Below are positions 1 to 8,543 of a stretch of DNA of 64,000 nt, piece after piece (position 1 is the stretch's first letter; every line of letters begins with the position of its first letter). Position numbers and translations under genes: made by a program. Source of the stretch: Granulicella sp. 5B5 (GTDB lineage Bacteria > Acidobacteriota > Terriglobia > Terriglobales > Acidobacteriaceae); the NCBI RefSeq assembly GCF_014083945.1, contig NZ_CP046444.1, positions 2,108,001 to 2,172,000 of the forward strand, given 5' to 3'. The notes under the pieces were generated by a model, which ran no database searches, had not been told where the DNA came from, and saw only the letters and a list, made by a program, of their open reading frames with translations.

Positions 1-575
1 AGCCTTCCCCACGTCGGCCGCCCGCTGTACCGATAGAACACATACAGCGCCGCCACAAACAGGCACGCGCTCCCCACGTCCGTCGTCACCAGCGCCCCAT
101 GCGCCAAAAAGTTCGGATCGACCACATAGAGCGCCAGCGCAAACAGCCCCGCGCCATAGCCAAACATCTCCGCCGCCATGCAGTAGATCAGCAGCCCCAG
201 CGCAAGCGTGAACCCCATACACGCCAGCCGCCCCAGTTCCAGCGTCCGCCCCACGCCGTTGCCGAACACAAAGTCCCGGCCATCGCGAAACGCCTCGCGC
301 GGCACGCTCCATCCGTGGTCGGCAGGCACCGCGAGCCCGCGCCCCAGCAGTGGTAGCGCCGCCACCAGCTTCACCAGCGGAGGCACCTCGGGGTTAAGCG
401 TATACGTGTGCCGCGTCAAAACCATATATCCATCAAACAGATGGTGCGGCTCATCCCAGGTTGCGGAACTCCGCCGAGACACCCAAACCAGTTGCGCCGC
501 CATCACCAGCAGCAGCCCCGCCACCATCGCCGCCCGGCTCCATTTGCCTTGAATCAAACGTTTTAGCTGGCCCAC
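1..575 (-). CDS. ArnT/PMT-like GT-C glycosyltransferase, N-terminal part
   Basis: This is the first 191 codons of an integral membrane glycosyltransferase that runs off the left edge of the window. I chose a GTG start at 573-575 because AGGAG lies six bases upstream. A short cytoplasmic head (VGQLKRLIQGKWSR) leads into a first membrane helix. An acidic WDEPHHLFDGY loop follows, then PEVPPLVKL and DPNFLAHGALVTTD, separated by further hydrophobic segments. The acidic first periplasmic loop and the HGxLVTTD segment are typical of GT39/GT83-like lipid-linked sugar transferases. The acceptor cannot be told from this part. Family assignment is moderately sure; the specific function is unknown. Confidence 0.7.
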   Translation of the reverse strand, partial: MGQLKRLIQGKWSRAAMVAGLLLVMAAQLVWVSRRSSATWDEPHHLFDGYMVLTRHTYTLNPEVPPLVKLVAALPLLGRGLAVPADHGWSVPREAFRDGRDFVFGNGVGRTLELGRLACMGFTLALGLLIYCMAAEMFGYGAGLFALALYVVDPNFLAHGALVTTDVGSACLFVAALYVFYRYSGRPTWGR

Positions 576-765
576 GGCGATCTCCTGGAAATTTCCTCGC
601 ACCCACTCTACCGCATCCCGCATTAACCATCTCGACGCCCATCCGTCCAATAAGCGAACGTCACAGGCGAAAACCGTTTTCTATCGCAGCCTCTCGCGAT
701 ACCCTTTAACCTGACCACTCGTACACCCTTCGTCCACGTATTGAAACCGTTCAATTGAGATAAAT

Positions 766-3456
766 ATGCCCTCGACGCTATCTCCCCGCGCCCTTCGACG
801 CACTGTCTATTTCGCCGTCTGCCTTGCCGTGCTCGCCGTGCCCACGCTTGTCCTCGCGGAGAACTCCGCCGCGCCCGCGCCGCAGCCCGGCATCGCCCAG
901 ACACCATCGCAGGCCATGGCGCGCTCCTCCGTCACCGGCACCGTGCAAGACCCCACCGCCGCCAGCGTCCCCGGAGCCACCGTCCAGCTCCTGCGCCCCG
1001 ACGGCACCCTCGTCGGCACCACCACCACCGACAGCACGGGCCACTTCCAGTTCCCGCAGCCCGCCGCTGGCACCTACACCCTCACCATCACCCTCTCCGG
1101 CTTCGCTTCCCTCACCAAGTCGCTGCACATCGGCGCCGCTGCGCCCGCGCCGCTGGCCCTCACCATGGACCTCGCCAGCGTTGCCACCAACGTCAGCGTC
1201 TCGGCTGACTCCGACGCCCCCACCACCGACCCCGCCACCAACCAGGACGCCGCCACCGTCACCGCCGACGACATGAAGAACCTCCCCATCTTCGACGCCG
1301 ACATCGTCTCAACGCTCTCCGCCTTCGTCTCCTCCGACGCCGCCGGGGAAGGCGGCACCGCCCTCATCGTCGACGGCGTCGAGACCCCCGCGCTCGACAT
1401 CAGCCCCTCCGCCATCGCCAGCATCAGCGTCAACCAGGACCCCTACTCCGCGCAGTACCGCCATCCCGGCCGCGGCCAGGTTGAGATCGTCACCAAGCGC
1501 GCCGCCCAGCAGTTCCACGGCTCCGCCAGCTTCACCTTCCGCGACGCCGCGCTCGAAGGCACCAACTACTTCGCCCAGTCCAAGGCCCCCTCACAGCGCC
1601 GCATCTATGAGGGTTACGTCACCGGCCCCACCGGCCTCCACGGCACCGAGTTCCTCTTCTCCCTCACCCGCCGCGAGCAGGACACCTTCAACACCGTCGA
1701 CGCCGTCACCCTGCCCACCGTGCAGGCCGCGCAGAACGTCGCCGCGCCCACCCGCTCCACCGCACTCACCATGAAGGTCCGCCGCCAGTTCAACGAGAAC
1801 CACTCCGGCTTCCTTCTCTACCGTCTCTACGACGCCTCCAACATCAATCAGAACGTCGGCGGCCAGACCCTCGCCTCCGCCGGTTACAACAGCTACAACT
1901 ACGACATGGACGTCGCCTACCACGACGACTACACCATCGGCGCCACCAAGCTGAACCAGTTCAATCTGCGCTTCGAGCGCAACCTCGACCGCACCGCCTC
2001 CGCCTTCCATGCCGCCCAGGTCCAGGTGCAGGGCGTCGCCACTTTCGGCAGCGCGCAGAACGACGTCTTCAACACCGAGTACAACCCCAACATCTCCGAC
2101 CTCTTCAGCTGGACCGTCGCCTCGCACCTCCCGCAGCAGATCAAGTTCGGCGTCCAGATACCCAACCTCGGCCGCCGCATCCTCGAGGACAACACCAACC
2201 GCCAGGGCACCTACACCTTCGCCAGCGTCGCGGCATATCAGGCGGGCACACCCTCCACCTTCACCATTCAGCAGGGCCAGTCGCGCTTTGAGACCCTCTA
2301 CTCGCAACCCGAAGCCTTCATCCTTGACCAGGTGCAGGTCACCCCGCGTCTCACCCTCACGCCCGGCCTGCGTTACGGCTTCCAGAACACGCTCTCCAAC
2401 ACCAAGAACGGCTTCGAGCCCCGCTTCACCGCGGCCTATGCCATCGACCCCAACCACGGCTTCGTCGCCCGCGCCGGTTCCGGCATCTACTTCCGCCAGG
2501 TCGGCCCCAACGTCGAGCAGAACCTCGCCCGCTACCAGAACGCCGCTGAGCGCAGCCTCGTCATCTCCAACCCCTGCTACGCCAACCCGACCACGCCCAC
2601 TTGCCCCACGCTCACCACCCAGCCGCCCAGCCTCTTCCAGTTCGCGCCCGGCCTGCAGTCGCCAGTACAGGCTTACTTCGGCCTGAGCCTTGAGCACCAG
2701 GTCACCAAGACCGCCACCCTCACCGTCGGCTACAACGGCTCCCGCGGCTGGCACGCGCTGCGCACCATCGACATCAACGCACCGTTGCCGCCGTATCCCA
2801 ACACCGTCCGGCCCAACCCCAACTACTCCCAGATCAACCAGCAGGACTCCGGTGGCTACCAGAAGTCCGACGATCTCTCCGTCAGCTTCCGCGGCCGCAT
2901 CCACGATTACTTCGCCGGCTTCATGCAGTACGACTACCAGCACGCCGACTCCAACACCCAGTGGTCCACCTTCCAGCCCGAAGACCAGTACGACCCCAAC
3001 GCCGAGTGGTCGCGCACCAACTACGACCAGCGCCAGCGCCTCTCGCTCTTCGGCACCCTCTACCCCGACAAGCCCGTCACCCTCGGCGTCGGCTTCTACG
3101 ACTACACGCCGCTGCCCTACACCATCACCGACGGCACCGACCGCTTCGACCCCGGCCTCTACAACGCCCGCCCCGACGGCGTCCCCCGCAACAGCCTCAA
3201 CGAAGCCGACTACCAGGACCTCCAGCTCCGCCTCGGCTACACCTACAAGTTCGCCCCGCTGCAGCACGTCAAGGCCGCCGAGGCCGGCGCGGTACCCGAC
3301 TTCCAGACCATCGCCTTCTCGCTCTCCAGCTTCAACACCCTCAACCGCGTCAACTTCGGCAGCTACGACGGCGTAGAAGGCTCGCAGGACTTCATGCAGC
3401 CCACCAGTGCCAACAGCCCCCGCCGCCTACAGCTCTCCGCCGCCTACAACTTCTAA
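766..3456 (+). CDS. TonB-dependent receptor-like outer membrane protein with carboxypeptidase-regulatory domain
   Basis: An 896-residue outer-membrane protein of the type expanded in Acidobacteria (Oar/SusC-like, often tied to oligosaccharide or peptide uptake). A signal peptide spans about residues 1-31 (AVCLAVLAVPTLVLA). Residues about 53-130 form a carboxypeptidase-regulatory/CNA-B-like beta domain (GTVQDPTAASVPGATVQL ... GHFQFPQPAAGTYTL). A plug-like segment follows at about 168-245 (TALIVDGVETPALDI ... GQVEIVTK). The rest is a long barrel rich in Tyr, Asn and Phe, ending in LQLSAAYNF, whose terminal aromatic fits a BAM recognition signal. No TonB box is obvious. It stands alone, divergent from the glycosyltransferase. 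The substrate cannot be deduced. Confidence 0.88.
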   Translation: MPSTLSPRALRRTVYFAVCLAVLAVPTLVLAENSAAPAPQPGIAQTPSQAMARSSVTGTVQDPTAASVPGATVQLLRPDGTLVGTTTTDSTGHFQFPQPAAGTYTLTITLSGFASLTKSLHIGAAAPAPLALTMDLASVATNVSVSADSDAPTTDPATNQDAATVTADDMKNLPIFDADIVSTLSAFVSSDAAGEGGTALIVDGVETPALDISPSAIASISVNQDPYSAQYRHPGRGQVEIVTKRAAQQFHGSASFTFRDAALEGTNYFAQSKAPSQRRIYEGYVTGPTGLHGTEFLFSLTRREQDTFNTVDAVTLPTVQAAQNVAAPTRSTALTMKVRRQFNENHSGFLLYRLYDASNINQNVGGQTLASAGYNSYNYDMDVAYHDDYTIGATKLNQFNLRFERNLDRTASAFHAAQVQVQGVATFGSAQNDVFNTEYNPNISDLFSWTVASHLPQQIKFGVQIPNLGRRILEDNTNRQGTYTFASVAAYQAGTPSTFTIQQGQSRFETLYSQPEAFILDQVQVTPRLTLTPGLRYGFQNTLSNTKNGFEPRFTAAYAIDPNHGFVARAGSGIYFRQVGPNVEQNLARYQNAAERSLVISNPCYANPTTPTCPTLTTQPPSLFQFAPGLQSPVQAYFGLSLEHQVTKTATLTVGYNGSRGWHALRTIDINAPLPPYPNTVRPNPNYSQINQQDSGGYQKSDDLSVSFRGRIHDYFAGFMQYDYQHADSNTQWSTFQPEDQYDPNAEWSRTNYDQRQRLSLFGTLYPDKPVTLGVGFYDYTPLPYTITDGTDRFDPGLYNARPDGVPRNSLNEADYQDLQLRLGYTYKFAPLQHVKAAEAGAVPDFQTIAFSLSSFNTLNRVNFGSYDGVEGSQDFMQPTSANSPRRLQLSAAYNF

Positions 3457-3470
3457 CTCCTGCACAGACA

Positions 3471-3505
3471 GGTACCCCGACGCTTTAGCGTCGGGTCTCA
3501 TAGGC
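3471..3505 (+). repeat. GGTACCCCGA hairpin repeat (family 2, single hairpin)
   Basis: The palindrome CCCGACGCTTTAGCGTCGGG sits between GGTA and TCTCATAG, just downstream of the receptor stop. Near-identical frames with different stem sequences occur at 24770, 24961 and, inverted, at 51643. The stem varies while the flanks stay fixed. That is typical of a dispersed structured element rather than a plain terminator. Confidence 0.8.
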
Positions 3506-3643
3506 AAATTAAAAAGAAAAGAGGGAGTTTTAACCCCCTCCCGCCCGGCGATATCTTCACATCCGCACCGCCCAATCCCTGCTACGCTTACCAACACACG
3601 CCCGCTCGGGCAATCCCTCACACTCATAGCAAGGAGAACCATC

Positions 3644-3817
3644 ATGGGCATCCTCGAAGAAGCAGCCGGCGCATTCGCCGCCGTAGAAGCCGAAAAGAAA
3701 CTCAACCCTGAGGGTGGCATACTCGCCGAAGGCACAGCCGCCGTCGCCGGCTTCGGTGGTATCGAAGCCATCGAAAACCTCCTCGAAAAGAAGGACGACA
3801 CCCCCCAGCAGGGCTAA
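3644..3817 (+). CDS. Small Gly/Ala/Glu-rich protein, 57 aa, unknown
   Basis: The ATG at 3644 follows a strong ribosome-binding site (AAGGAG, with AACCATC before the start). The product is 57 residues, MGILEEAAGAFAAVEAEKKL then NPEGGILAEGTAAVAGFGGI, with a charged tail ending KKDDTPQQG. It has no signal peptide and no clear membrane helix. The AVEAEKKLNPEGG and GGIEAIENLLEKK segments could form two amphipathic helices joined by a glycine-rich turn. A terminator-like hairpin follows at 3842-3872. I do not recognise a family. The strong RBS, own terminator and sensible composition argue that it is a real gene. Confidence 0.65.
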   Translation: MGILEEAAGAFAAVEAEKKLNPEGGILAEGTAAVAGFGGIEAIENLLEKKDDTPQQG

Positions 3818-3841
3818 GCTCCTTCGTTCGTCCTAACCGGG

Positions 3842-3876
3842 AAAGGGTGGGTGCCATCGGCATCCACCCTTTTCTG
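3842..3876 (+). terminator. Hairpin terminator after the 57-aa gene
   Basis: The stem AAAGGGTGGGTGCC / GGCATCCACCCTTT has one mismatch and a 3-base loop, and ends in TTTTCT. The GGGTGGG...CCACCC stem resembles hairpins of another dispersed family (15764, 27279), so it may be repeat-derived. Confidence 0.6.
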
Positions 3877-3905
3877 CGTCCAACTCGTTTTGGCCTTACA
3901 CTACA

Positions 3906-3956
3906 CCGCGAAACTTTGCTCACTCTGCGAACTCTGCGTGAACGCTTTGCCTTTTT
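3906..3956 (+). repeat. GCGAAACTT..CTTTGCG-type repeat (family 5)
   Basis: The segment CGCGAAACTTTGCTCACTCT followed by GCGAACTCTGCGTGAACGCT resembles the sequences at 6681-6718 and 7791-7837 (CTTAGCGTACTTTGCGGG). It consists of short CTTNGCG-like units about 10 bases apart. It lies in the gap before the metalloprotease gene; nothing else is visible there. Confidence 0.5.
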
Positions 3957-4046
3957 CCTGCTCCCGACTCCGCAACTTCGCTCACTCGCCCTGAGCGTTT
4001 CCGTACCTTCTTTTGCTTTTCGTCTCCTCACGCGCTACAAAAGTAC

Positions 4047-6599
4047 ATGCGTCCCTACAATCTTCTGTTGCTCGCCGCCCTCTGCGTCGCCCTCCCGACG
4101 CACGCCCAATCCCGCGAGACCGCCTCCGGGCCCATCCCCACCGTCACTGCAAAAACCGCCAGCATGAAGAACATCCCCGGCTTCGTCCCGCTCCACTGGG
4201 ACGCCAAAACCGGCCACATCTTCCTCGAGATCCACCTCGACGCCTCCGGCAAATCGCCCGACCTCCTCTACACCACCTCGCTAGCCGCAGGTACCGGCTC
4301 CAACGATCTCGGCCTCGACCGCGGCAAGACCTCTCGCGGACTCGTCGTCCACTTTGAGCGCGTCGGCCCCAAGGTCCTCATGGTCGAGCCCAACCAGATG
4401 TTCCGCTCCGGCGTCGACGACCCCCTCGTCTCGCGGCCCGTCAACGAGTCCTTCCCCGCCTCCATCCTCTACGGCTTCACGGTTGCCGCCGATGACGACG
4501 CCGGCACCATCCTCGTCGACGCCACCGACTTTCTCCTGCACGACAACTTCGGTGTCACCGAAGCCATCACCCGCATGAAGCAGGGCACCTATAAGGTCGA
4601 TGCCACCCGCTCCGCCATCGACCTCCAGAACACCAAGGCCTTCCCTGAAAACTCCGTCGTCGAGTCGGTCCTCACCCTCACCACCGAAGGTGTCCCCGGC
4701 CGGTGGGTCCGCGACACCGCCCCTGACCCCCGCTCCGTCACCATTCGCGAACGCACCAGCTTCGTGCAGCTTCCGCCGCTCGACGGCTCCTTCGTCCCGC
4801 GCCGCTTCAACCCCAACGCCGGCTACTTCGACTTCGCCTACCGCGACTACAACGTCCCGCTCGGCGACGACATGACCCAGCGCTTCATCGAGCGCCACCG
4901 CCTCATCAAGAAAGACCCCAACTGCAAGACCGCCTGCGTCGCCGTCAAACCCATCCAGTACTACGTCGACAACGGCGCACCTGAACCCATCCGCTCCGCC
5001 CTGCTTGAAGGCGCCCGCTGGTGGGACCAGGCCTTCCAGGCCGCCGGCTGGGCCCCCGGCACCTTTAAAGTCGACATCCTCCCGCAGGGCGCTGACCCCA
5101 TGGACGTCCGTTACAACATCATCCAGTGGGTCCACCGCTACACCCGCGGCTGGAGCTACGGCGCCACCATCTCCGACCCCCGCACCGGCGAGATCCTCAA
5201 AGGCAATGTCACCCTCGGCTCCCTCCGCGGCCGCCAGGACTACATGATCGCCGAAGCACTCCTCAGCCCTTACAAGGATTTGTCATCCCGCAGCGCAGCG
5301 GAGGGATCTGCTTCACCGGACCCGGCGAAGGACCCCATGTTGCAACTCGTCCTGCAACGCATCCGCCAGCTCGCCGCGCATGAGACCGGCCACACCCTTG
5401 GCCTCGCGCACAACTTCGCCGCCTCCACCTACACCCCCAACGACCACGAACACACCCTCAGCGTCATGGAGTACCCGCACCCCTGGGTCACCCTCGACGC
5501 CAATGGCAAGATCGACATCGCCCACGCCTACCCCGTCGGCATCGGCATCTGGGACAAGACCTCCATCGACTACGGCTACCGCGAGTTCGACAAGAACGGC
5601 CACCCCGTCGAAGACGAAGCCGCCCTCAGCAAGATCCTCGCTGACTCCCAGAAGACCGGCATGGTCTTCCTCACCGACCAGGATGCCCGCCCCTTCAGCT
5701 CCGCCTCGCCCATCGACCACCTCTGGGACAACGGCAGCGACCTTCCCGCCGAACTCGACCGTGTACTCGCCGTCCGCGCCGCCGCACTGAAGAACTTCGG
5801 CGAGAACAACATCAAGCCCGGCGAGCCGCTCGCTCACCTCGAAGACGTCCTCGTCCCGCTCTATCTCTTCCACCGCTACCAGACCGAGGCCACCATCAAG
5901 ATGATCGGCGGCCTCGACTACCGCTACAACATGCGCGGCGACGGCCAACTGCTCCCGCAGATCGTCGACCCCGCCAAACAAAAGGCTGCGCTCACCGCCG
6001 TCCTGCAAACGCTCACGCCGCAGACTCTCACTCTGCCTGAGTCCATCCTCAAGCTCCTGCCGCCACCGCCGCCCGGCTACCCACGTAACCTGGAGTCCTT
6101 CCCCTCGCACACCGCGATGACCTTCGACCCCATCGCCACCGCCGAATCCGCCGCCGACCTCACCCTGCAAGTTCTCTTCGACCCCGCCCGCGCATCCCGC
6201 CTCATCGAGTACCACATGCGCGTCCCCCAGTCCCCCTCACTCCGCAGCGTGCTTGAGGCCGTCTCCAAAACCACAGCCGAGCGACCCGAAGGCGGCCACT
6301 CCATGACGAGCGAAGTCGAGCGCGCCGTCGAGTTCCGCGGCCTCGAGTGGATGCTCTCCCTCAGCATCAACAAGGAAGCCAGCAGCCAGGCCCGCGCCAT
6401 CGCTCTCTCCCACATCGACGATCTCTACAAGCAGTGGACCACCGAGCCCATGCCCACCGATACCGCCGAAGCCATCCACCGCCGGGCCCTCATCGCCCGC
6501 ATCGACGACTTCAAGCACGACCCCGAAAAGTTCGTAGCCGCCAAGCCCATCGAAGCCCCACCCGGCATGCCCATCGGCGACGACGGCGACGACTACTAA
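4047..6599 (+). CDS. Zinc-dependent metalloprotease of the DUF5117/DUF4953 type
   Basis: An 850-residue secreted protease. The signal peptide is MRPYNLLLLAALCVALPTHA with cleavage near residue 21. A DUF5117-like region lies in the first half (for example VGPKVLMVEPNQMFR). The metzincin-like zinc motif HETGHTLGLAH starts near residue 445 and is followed by NFAAS and SVMEYPHPW, a likely Met-turn. Family members are usually 800-900 residues and are exported to the periplasm or cell surface; substrates are unknown. Just before the zinc helix, at residues about 412-425, the peptide LSSRSAAEGSASPDPAKDPM is encoded by a dispersed repeat (see 5281). No clear Shine-Dalgarno sequence precedes the ATG, but the signal peptide supports this start. 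Confidence 0.88.
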   Translation: MRPYNLLLLAALCVALPTHAQSRETASGPIPTVTAKTASMKNIPGFVPLHWDAKTGHIFLEIHLDASGKSPDLLYTTSLAAGTGSNDLGLDRGKTSRGLVVHFERVGPKVLMVEPNQMFRSGVDDPLVSRPVNESFPASILYGFTVAADDDAGTILVDATDFLLHDNFGVTEAITRMKQGTYKVDATRSAIDLQNTKAFPENSVVESVLTLTTEGVPGRWVRDTAPDPRSVTIRERTSFVQLPPLDGSFVPRRFNPNAGYFDFAYRDYNVPLGDDMTQRFIERHRLIKKDPNCKTACVAVKPIQYYVDNGAPEPIRSALLEGARWWDQAFQAAGWAPGTFKVDILPQGADPMDVRYNIIQWVHRYTRGWSYGATISDPRTGEILKGNVTLGSLRGRQDYMIAEALLSPYKDLSSRSAAEGSASPDPAKDPMLQLVLQRIRQLAAHETGHTLGLAHNFAASTYTPNDHEHTLSVMEYPHPWVTLDANGKIDIAHAYPVGIGIWDKTSIDYGYREFDKNGHPVEDEAALSKILADSQKTGMVFLTDQDARPFSSASPIDHLWDNGSDLPAELDRVLAVRAAALKNFGENNIKPGEPLAHLEDVLVPLYLFHRYQTEATIKMIGGLDYRYNMRGDGQLLPQIVDPAKQKAALTAVLQTLTPQTLTLPESILKLLPPPPPGYPRNLESFPSHTAMTFDPIATAESAADLTLQVLFDPARASRLIEYHMRVPQSPSLRSVLEAVSKTTAERPEGGHSMTSEVERAVEFRGLEWMLSLSINKEASSQARAIALSHIDDLYKQWTTEPMPTDTAEAIHRRALIARIDDFKHDPEKFVAAKPIEAPPGMPIGDDGDDY
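5281..5316 (+). repeat. TGTCATCCCG..GCAGCGGAGGGATCTGC repeat inside the metalloprotease gene
   Basis: This stretch matches the intergenic family-1 frame: a TGTCAT head, then CGCAGCGGAG, then an ATCTGCTT tail, as at 22792-22812 and 24860-24922. It is in frame within the DUF5117-type metalloprotease and encodes part of LSSRSAAEGSASP, about 20 residues before the HExxH helix. Confidence 0.6.
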
Positions 6600-6642
6600 C
6601 CTCAACCCAACCACTCTTCACAAAAATCACTCGCCGCAAACC

Positions 6643-6680
6643 CGCAACGGCTGCCTGCATTCACCGAGGCAGCCGTTGCG
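6643..6680 (+). terminator. Perfect 14-bp hairpin downstream of the metalloprotease
   Basis: CGCAACGGCTGCCT pairs perfectly with AGGCAGCCGTTGCG across a 10-base loop, 43 bases after the stop codon. There is no T-run, so it may be a terminator without one or a repeat-derived hairpin. Confidence 0.5.
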
Positions 6681-6718
6681 CAACTTAGCGTTAAACTTCG
6701 CGTACTTTGCGGGAAAGC
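6681..6718 (+). repeat. CTTAGCG..GTACTTTGCGGG repeat (family 5)
   Basis: CAACTTAGCGTTAAACTTCG then CGTACTTTGCGGGAAAGC. The last block is shared with 7791-7837 (AACTTAGCGTACTTTGCGGG). The rest of the 6599-6937 gap is AT-richer than the genes and holds the motif at 6748 and the G-run element at 6865. Confidence 0.55.
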
Positions 6719-6864
6719 TTTTCTCTTCCCTCCGAAAACATCCCCGCTACAATAGAAGTAGAGGCAAATCAATATCCTCTCGCAGCTCTTCTCCAAACAA
6801 GTACCCGGGCCATCAACCAATCCAGGCTCTCCACCAATAACCAATTTAGAATCAACACTATAAC

Positions 6865-6926
6865 AAATACTCCCCTAACCCCAACCATTTCAATACTTTC
6901 GCTCAAAAGTACGGGAGGGGGGCCCA
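6865..6926 (+). repeat. G-run element (family 3) before the C26 peptidase gene
   Basis: CCCTAACCCCAACCATTTCA, then AATACTTTCG, then CAAAAGTACGGGAGGGGGGC. The TAACCCC head and the G-run tail recur at 17793, 29048, 39209 and (reversed) at 44036 and 52645. This copy ends about 10 bases before the ATG of the next gene, so it forms the gene's 5' region. Confidence 0.55.
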
Positions 6927-6936
6927 CCCACAACGC

Positions 6937-7773
6937 ATGAAGCCACGCATCGCCATCCCGGTCCCGACCACCACCGACCTCGCCTACAACCAGCGTTCCT
7001 GGCCCATGTACGCCGCTGCCATCCAGCAATCCGGCGGTGACCCGGTCGAGGTCCCGCTCACCCTCACCCCCACCGAGCGCACCGCCCTGCTCGCCACCAC
7101 CCACGGCGTCCTGCTCACCGGCTCACCCGCGGACGTCAATCCCGACCTCTTCGGCGCCGAACTCGACCCGGCCACGAACCCAGCCGACCCCGCCCGCGAG
7201 GCCACCGACTTCGCCCTGCTCGACGACGCCATCCACCACGGCAAGCCTGCCCTCGGCATCTGCTACGGCGTCCAGTCCATGAACACGTGGCGCGGCGGCA
7301 CCCTCGTCCAGGACCTCACACCGCTCCCGGTCAACCACTCCGCCGGCCCCACCGTCGCCATCGCGCACACTGCACTCATCGCGAAAGACTCCCTCCTCGG
7401 CACCCTGGTTGACCCCGCCGAGTGCATCGTACCCTCCGCCGAAGGCATCATCGCCGACCAGTTCTATCGCCTGCCCATCAACACCAGCCACCACCAGGCA
7501 GTAGCTCAGCCCGGCGACGCCCTCCGCATCGTCGCCCGCTGCCCCGACGATGCCGTCATCGAAGCCATCGAACTCGACCCAACTCTCGCCGACAAGATGT
7601 TCCACGTGGAACACCATGAAACAGGAGACCCCGAAACGTTCCACGTGGAACACTCCCGCTTCCTCCTCGGCATCCAGTGGCACCCCGAGCGCTCCTACGA
7701 CATCTCCCCCACCAGCCGTAACCTCTTCGACCGCCTCGTCTCCGAATCCGCCAGACTCATCCCAACCGCCTAA
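6937..7773 (+). CDS. Gamma-glutamyl-gamma-aminobutyrate hydrolase-like (peptidase C26, class I amidotransferase fold)
   Basis: A 278-residue cytoplasmic hydrolase of the PuuD family. The nucleophile elbow is GICYGVQ with Cys109, and the catalytic His-Glu pair is in QWHPERS (His249, Glu251). Such enzymes cleave gamma-glutamyl amides; the natural substrate is not evident. The segment at about residues 221-240 contains FHVEH twice. Both FHVEH segments are encoded by parS-like palindromes (7598, 7637), and a normal family member would pass directly from IEAIELDP to FLLGIQWHPE. The gene sits just upstream of rsmG-parA-parB, so selection for ParB loading probably explains this insertion. Confidence 0.85.
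   Translation: MKPRIAIPVPTTTDLAYNQRSWPMYAAAIQQSGGDPVEVPLTLTPTERTALLATTHGVLLTGSPADVNPDLFGAELDPATNPADPAREATDFALLDDAIHHGKPALGICYGVQSMNTWRGGTLVQDLTPLPVNHSAGPTVAIAHTALIAKDSLLGTLVDPAECIVPSAEGIIADQFYRLPINTSHHQAVAQPGDALRIVARCPDDAVIEAIELDPTLADKMFHVEHHETGDPETFHVEHSRFLLGIQWHPERSYDISPTSRNLFDRLVSESARLIPTA
7598..7613. other. parS site inside the C26 peptidase gene
   Basis: TGTTCCACGTGGAACA is a perfect 16-bp palindrome one base from the B. subtilis-type parS consensus. It is in frame and encodes MFHVEH. parA and parB lie 1-2 kb downstream. Confidence 0.85.
7637..7652. other. parS-like site inside the C26 peptidase gene
   Basis: CGTTCCACGTGGAACA is the same palindrome with one mismatch at the outermost base. 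It lies 39 bases after the first site and again encodes FHVEH. Confidence 0.8.
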
Positions 7774-7790
7774 CCTCGTCATCGCTCCCG

Positions 7791-7837
7791 TGGCGAAACT
7801 TGGCTAACTTAGCGTACTTTGCGGGAGCGCCTTCTCT
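7791..7837 (+). repeat. CTTAGCGTACTTTGCGGG repeat (family 5)
   Basis: GGCGAAACTTGGCTAACTTA then GCGTACTTTGCGGGAGCGC, sharing its core with 6681-6718. It occupies the leader of rsmG and ends about five bases before its ATG. It supplies the only Shine-Dalgarno-like GGGAG there. Confidence 0.5.
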
Positions 7838-7841
7838 CACC

Positions 7842-8453
7842 ATGCCTACACTCCCCGAATCCCGCCTCATCACCCTTCTCGCCCCCTACTTCGGCGATAC
7901 CCCAGCCCCAGCAACGCTCTACCCGCAGCTCTCCACCTACCTCGACCTCCTCCTCAAGTGGAACGCCCGCACCAACCTCACCGCCATCCGTGATCCCGAG
8001 ACCATCGTCCAGCGCCACTTCGGCGAAAGCCTCTTCACAGGCCTCCAACTTGCCTCGCGCCTCTCACCCGCAGCCACACTCCTCGACTTCGGCTCCGGAG
8101 CCGGCTTTCCCGGCCTCCCCATCCAGCTTCTGCTCCCCGAACTCCGCGTCACCCTCGGCGAGTCCCAGAACAAGAAGGCTACCTTCCTCCGCGAGGCCAT
8201 CCGCACCCTCGCCCTCCCGCACACCGAAGTCTGGTCCGCCCGCATCGAGGAGATGCCCAGCGCCCGTCGCTTCGACGCCGTCACTCTCCGCGCCGTAGAC
8301 CGCATGGACCTCGCCCTCATCGCTGCCCGCCCCCGCGTCGCGTCCGCCGGCTGGCTCATCACCCTGGCCGAATCCCCTTCTACCACCGCCTCAGACAACA
8401 TACCGCTCCCCTCGCCATCCCACGGCTACATAACCCTCGAACATTGCCCCTAA
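7842..8453 (+). CDS. rsmG: 16S rRNA m7G527 methyltransferase RsmG (GidB)
   Basis: A 203-residue S-adenosylmethionine-dependent enzyme that methylates N7 of G527 in 16S rRNA. The SAM motif LLDFGSGAGFPGLPIQLL and the preceding KWNARTNLTAIRDPETIVQRHFGES segment are characteristic of GidB. I start at the ATG at 7842 (MPTLPESRL); an upstream in-frame ATG at 7800 would translate the leader repeat. The C-terminus ends in IPLPSPSHGYITLEHCP. The arrangement rsmG-parA-parB is common near bacterial origins. A parS site follows seven bases after the stop codon. Confidence 0.92.
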   Translation: MPTLPESRLITLLAPYFGDTPAPATLYPQLSTYLDLLLKWNARTNLTAIRDPETIVQRHFGESLFTGLQLASRLSPAATLLDFGSGAGFPGLPIQLLLPELRVTLGESQNKKATFLREAIRTLALPHTEVWSARIEEMPSARRFDAVTLRAVDRMDLALIAARPRVASAGWLITLAESPSTTASDNIPLPSPSHGYITLEHCP

Positions 8454-8459
8454 CCAGAA

Positions 8460-8475
8460 TGTTCCACGTGGAACA
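8460..8475. other. parS site between rsmG and parA
   Basis: A perfect TGTTCCACGTGGAACA palindrome, intergenic, seven bases after the rsmG stop. Confidence 0.88.
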
Positions 8476-8543
8476 CTCCGTTCCTTTACTCCTCTATTCC
8501 CACACCCACTCCACACTTTCTCCACCGCTATCCTTACCAACCA

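Noticed and set aside
1591-3267. Long minus-strand open frame (558 codons) rich in Val, Gly and Glu
   Set aside because: It is the antisense shadow of the TonB-type receptor, whose C-rich third positions keep this frame open. It has no motif or start signal.
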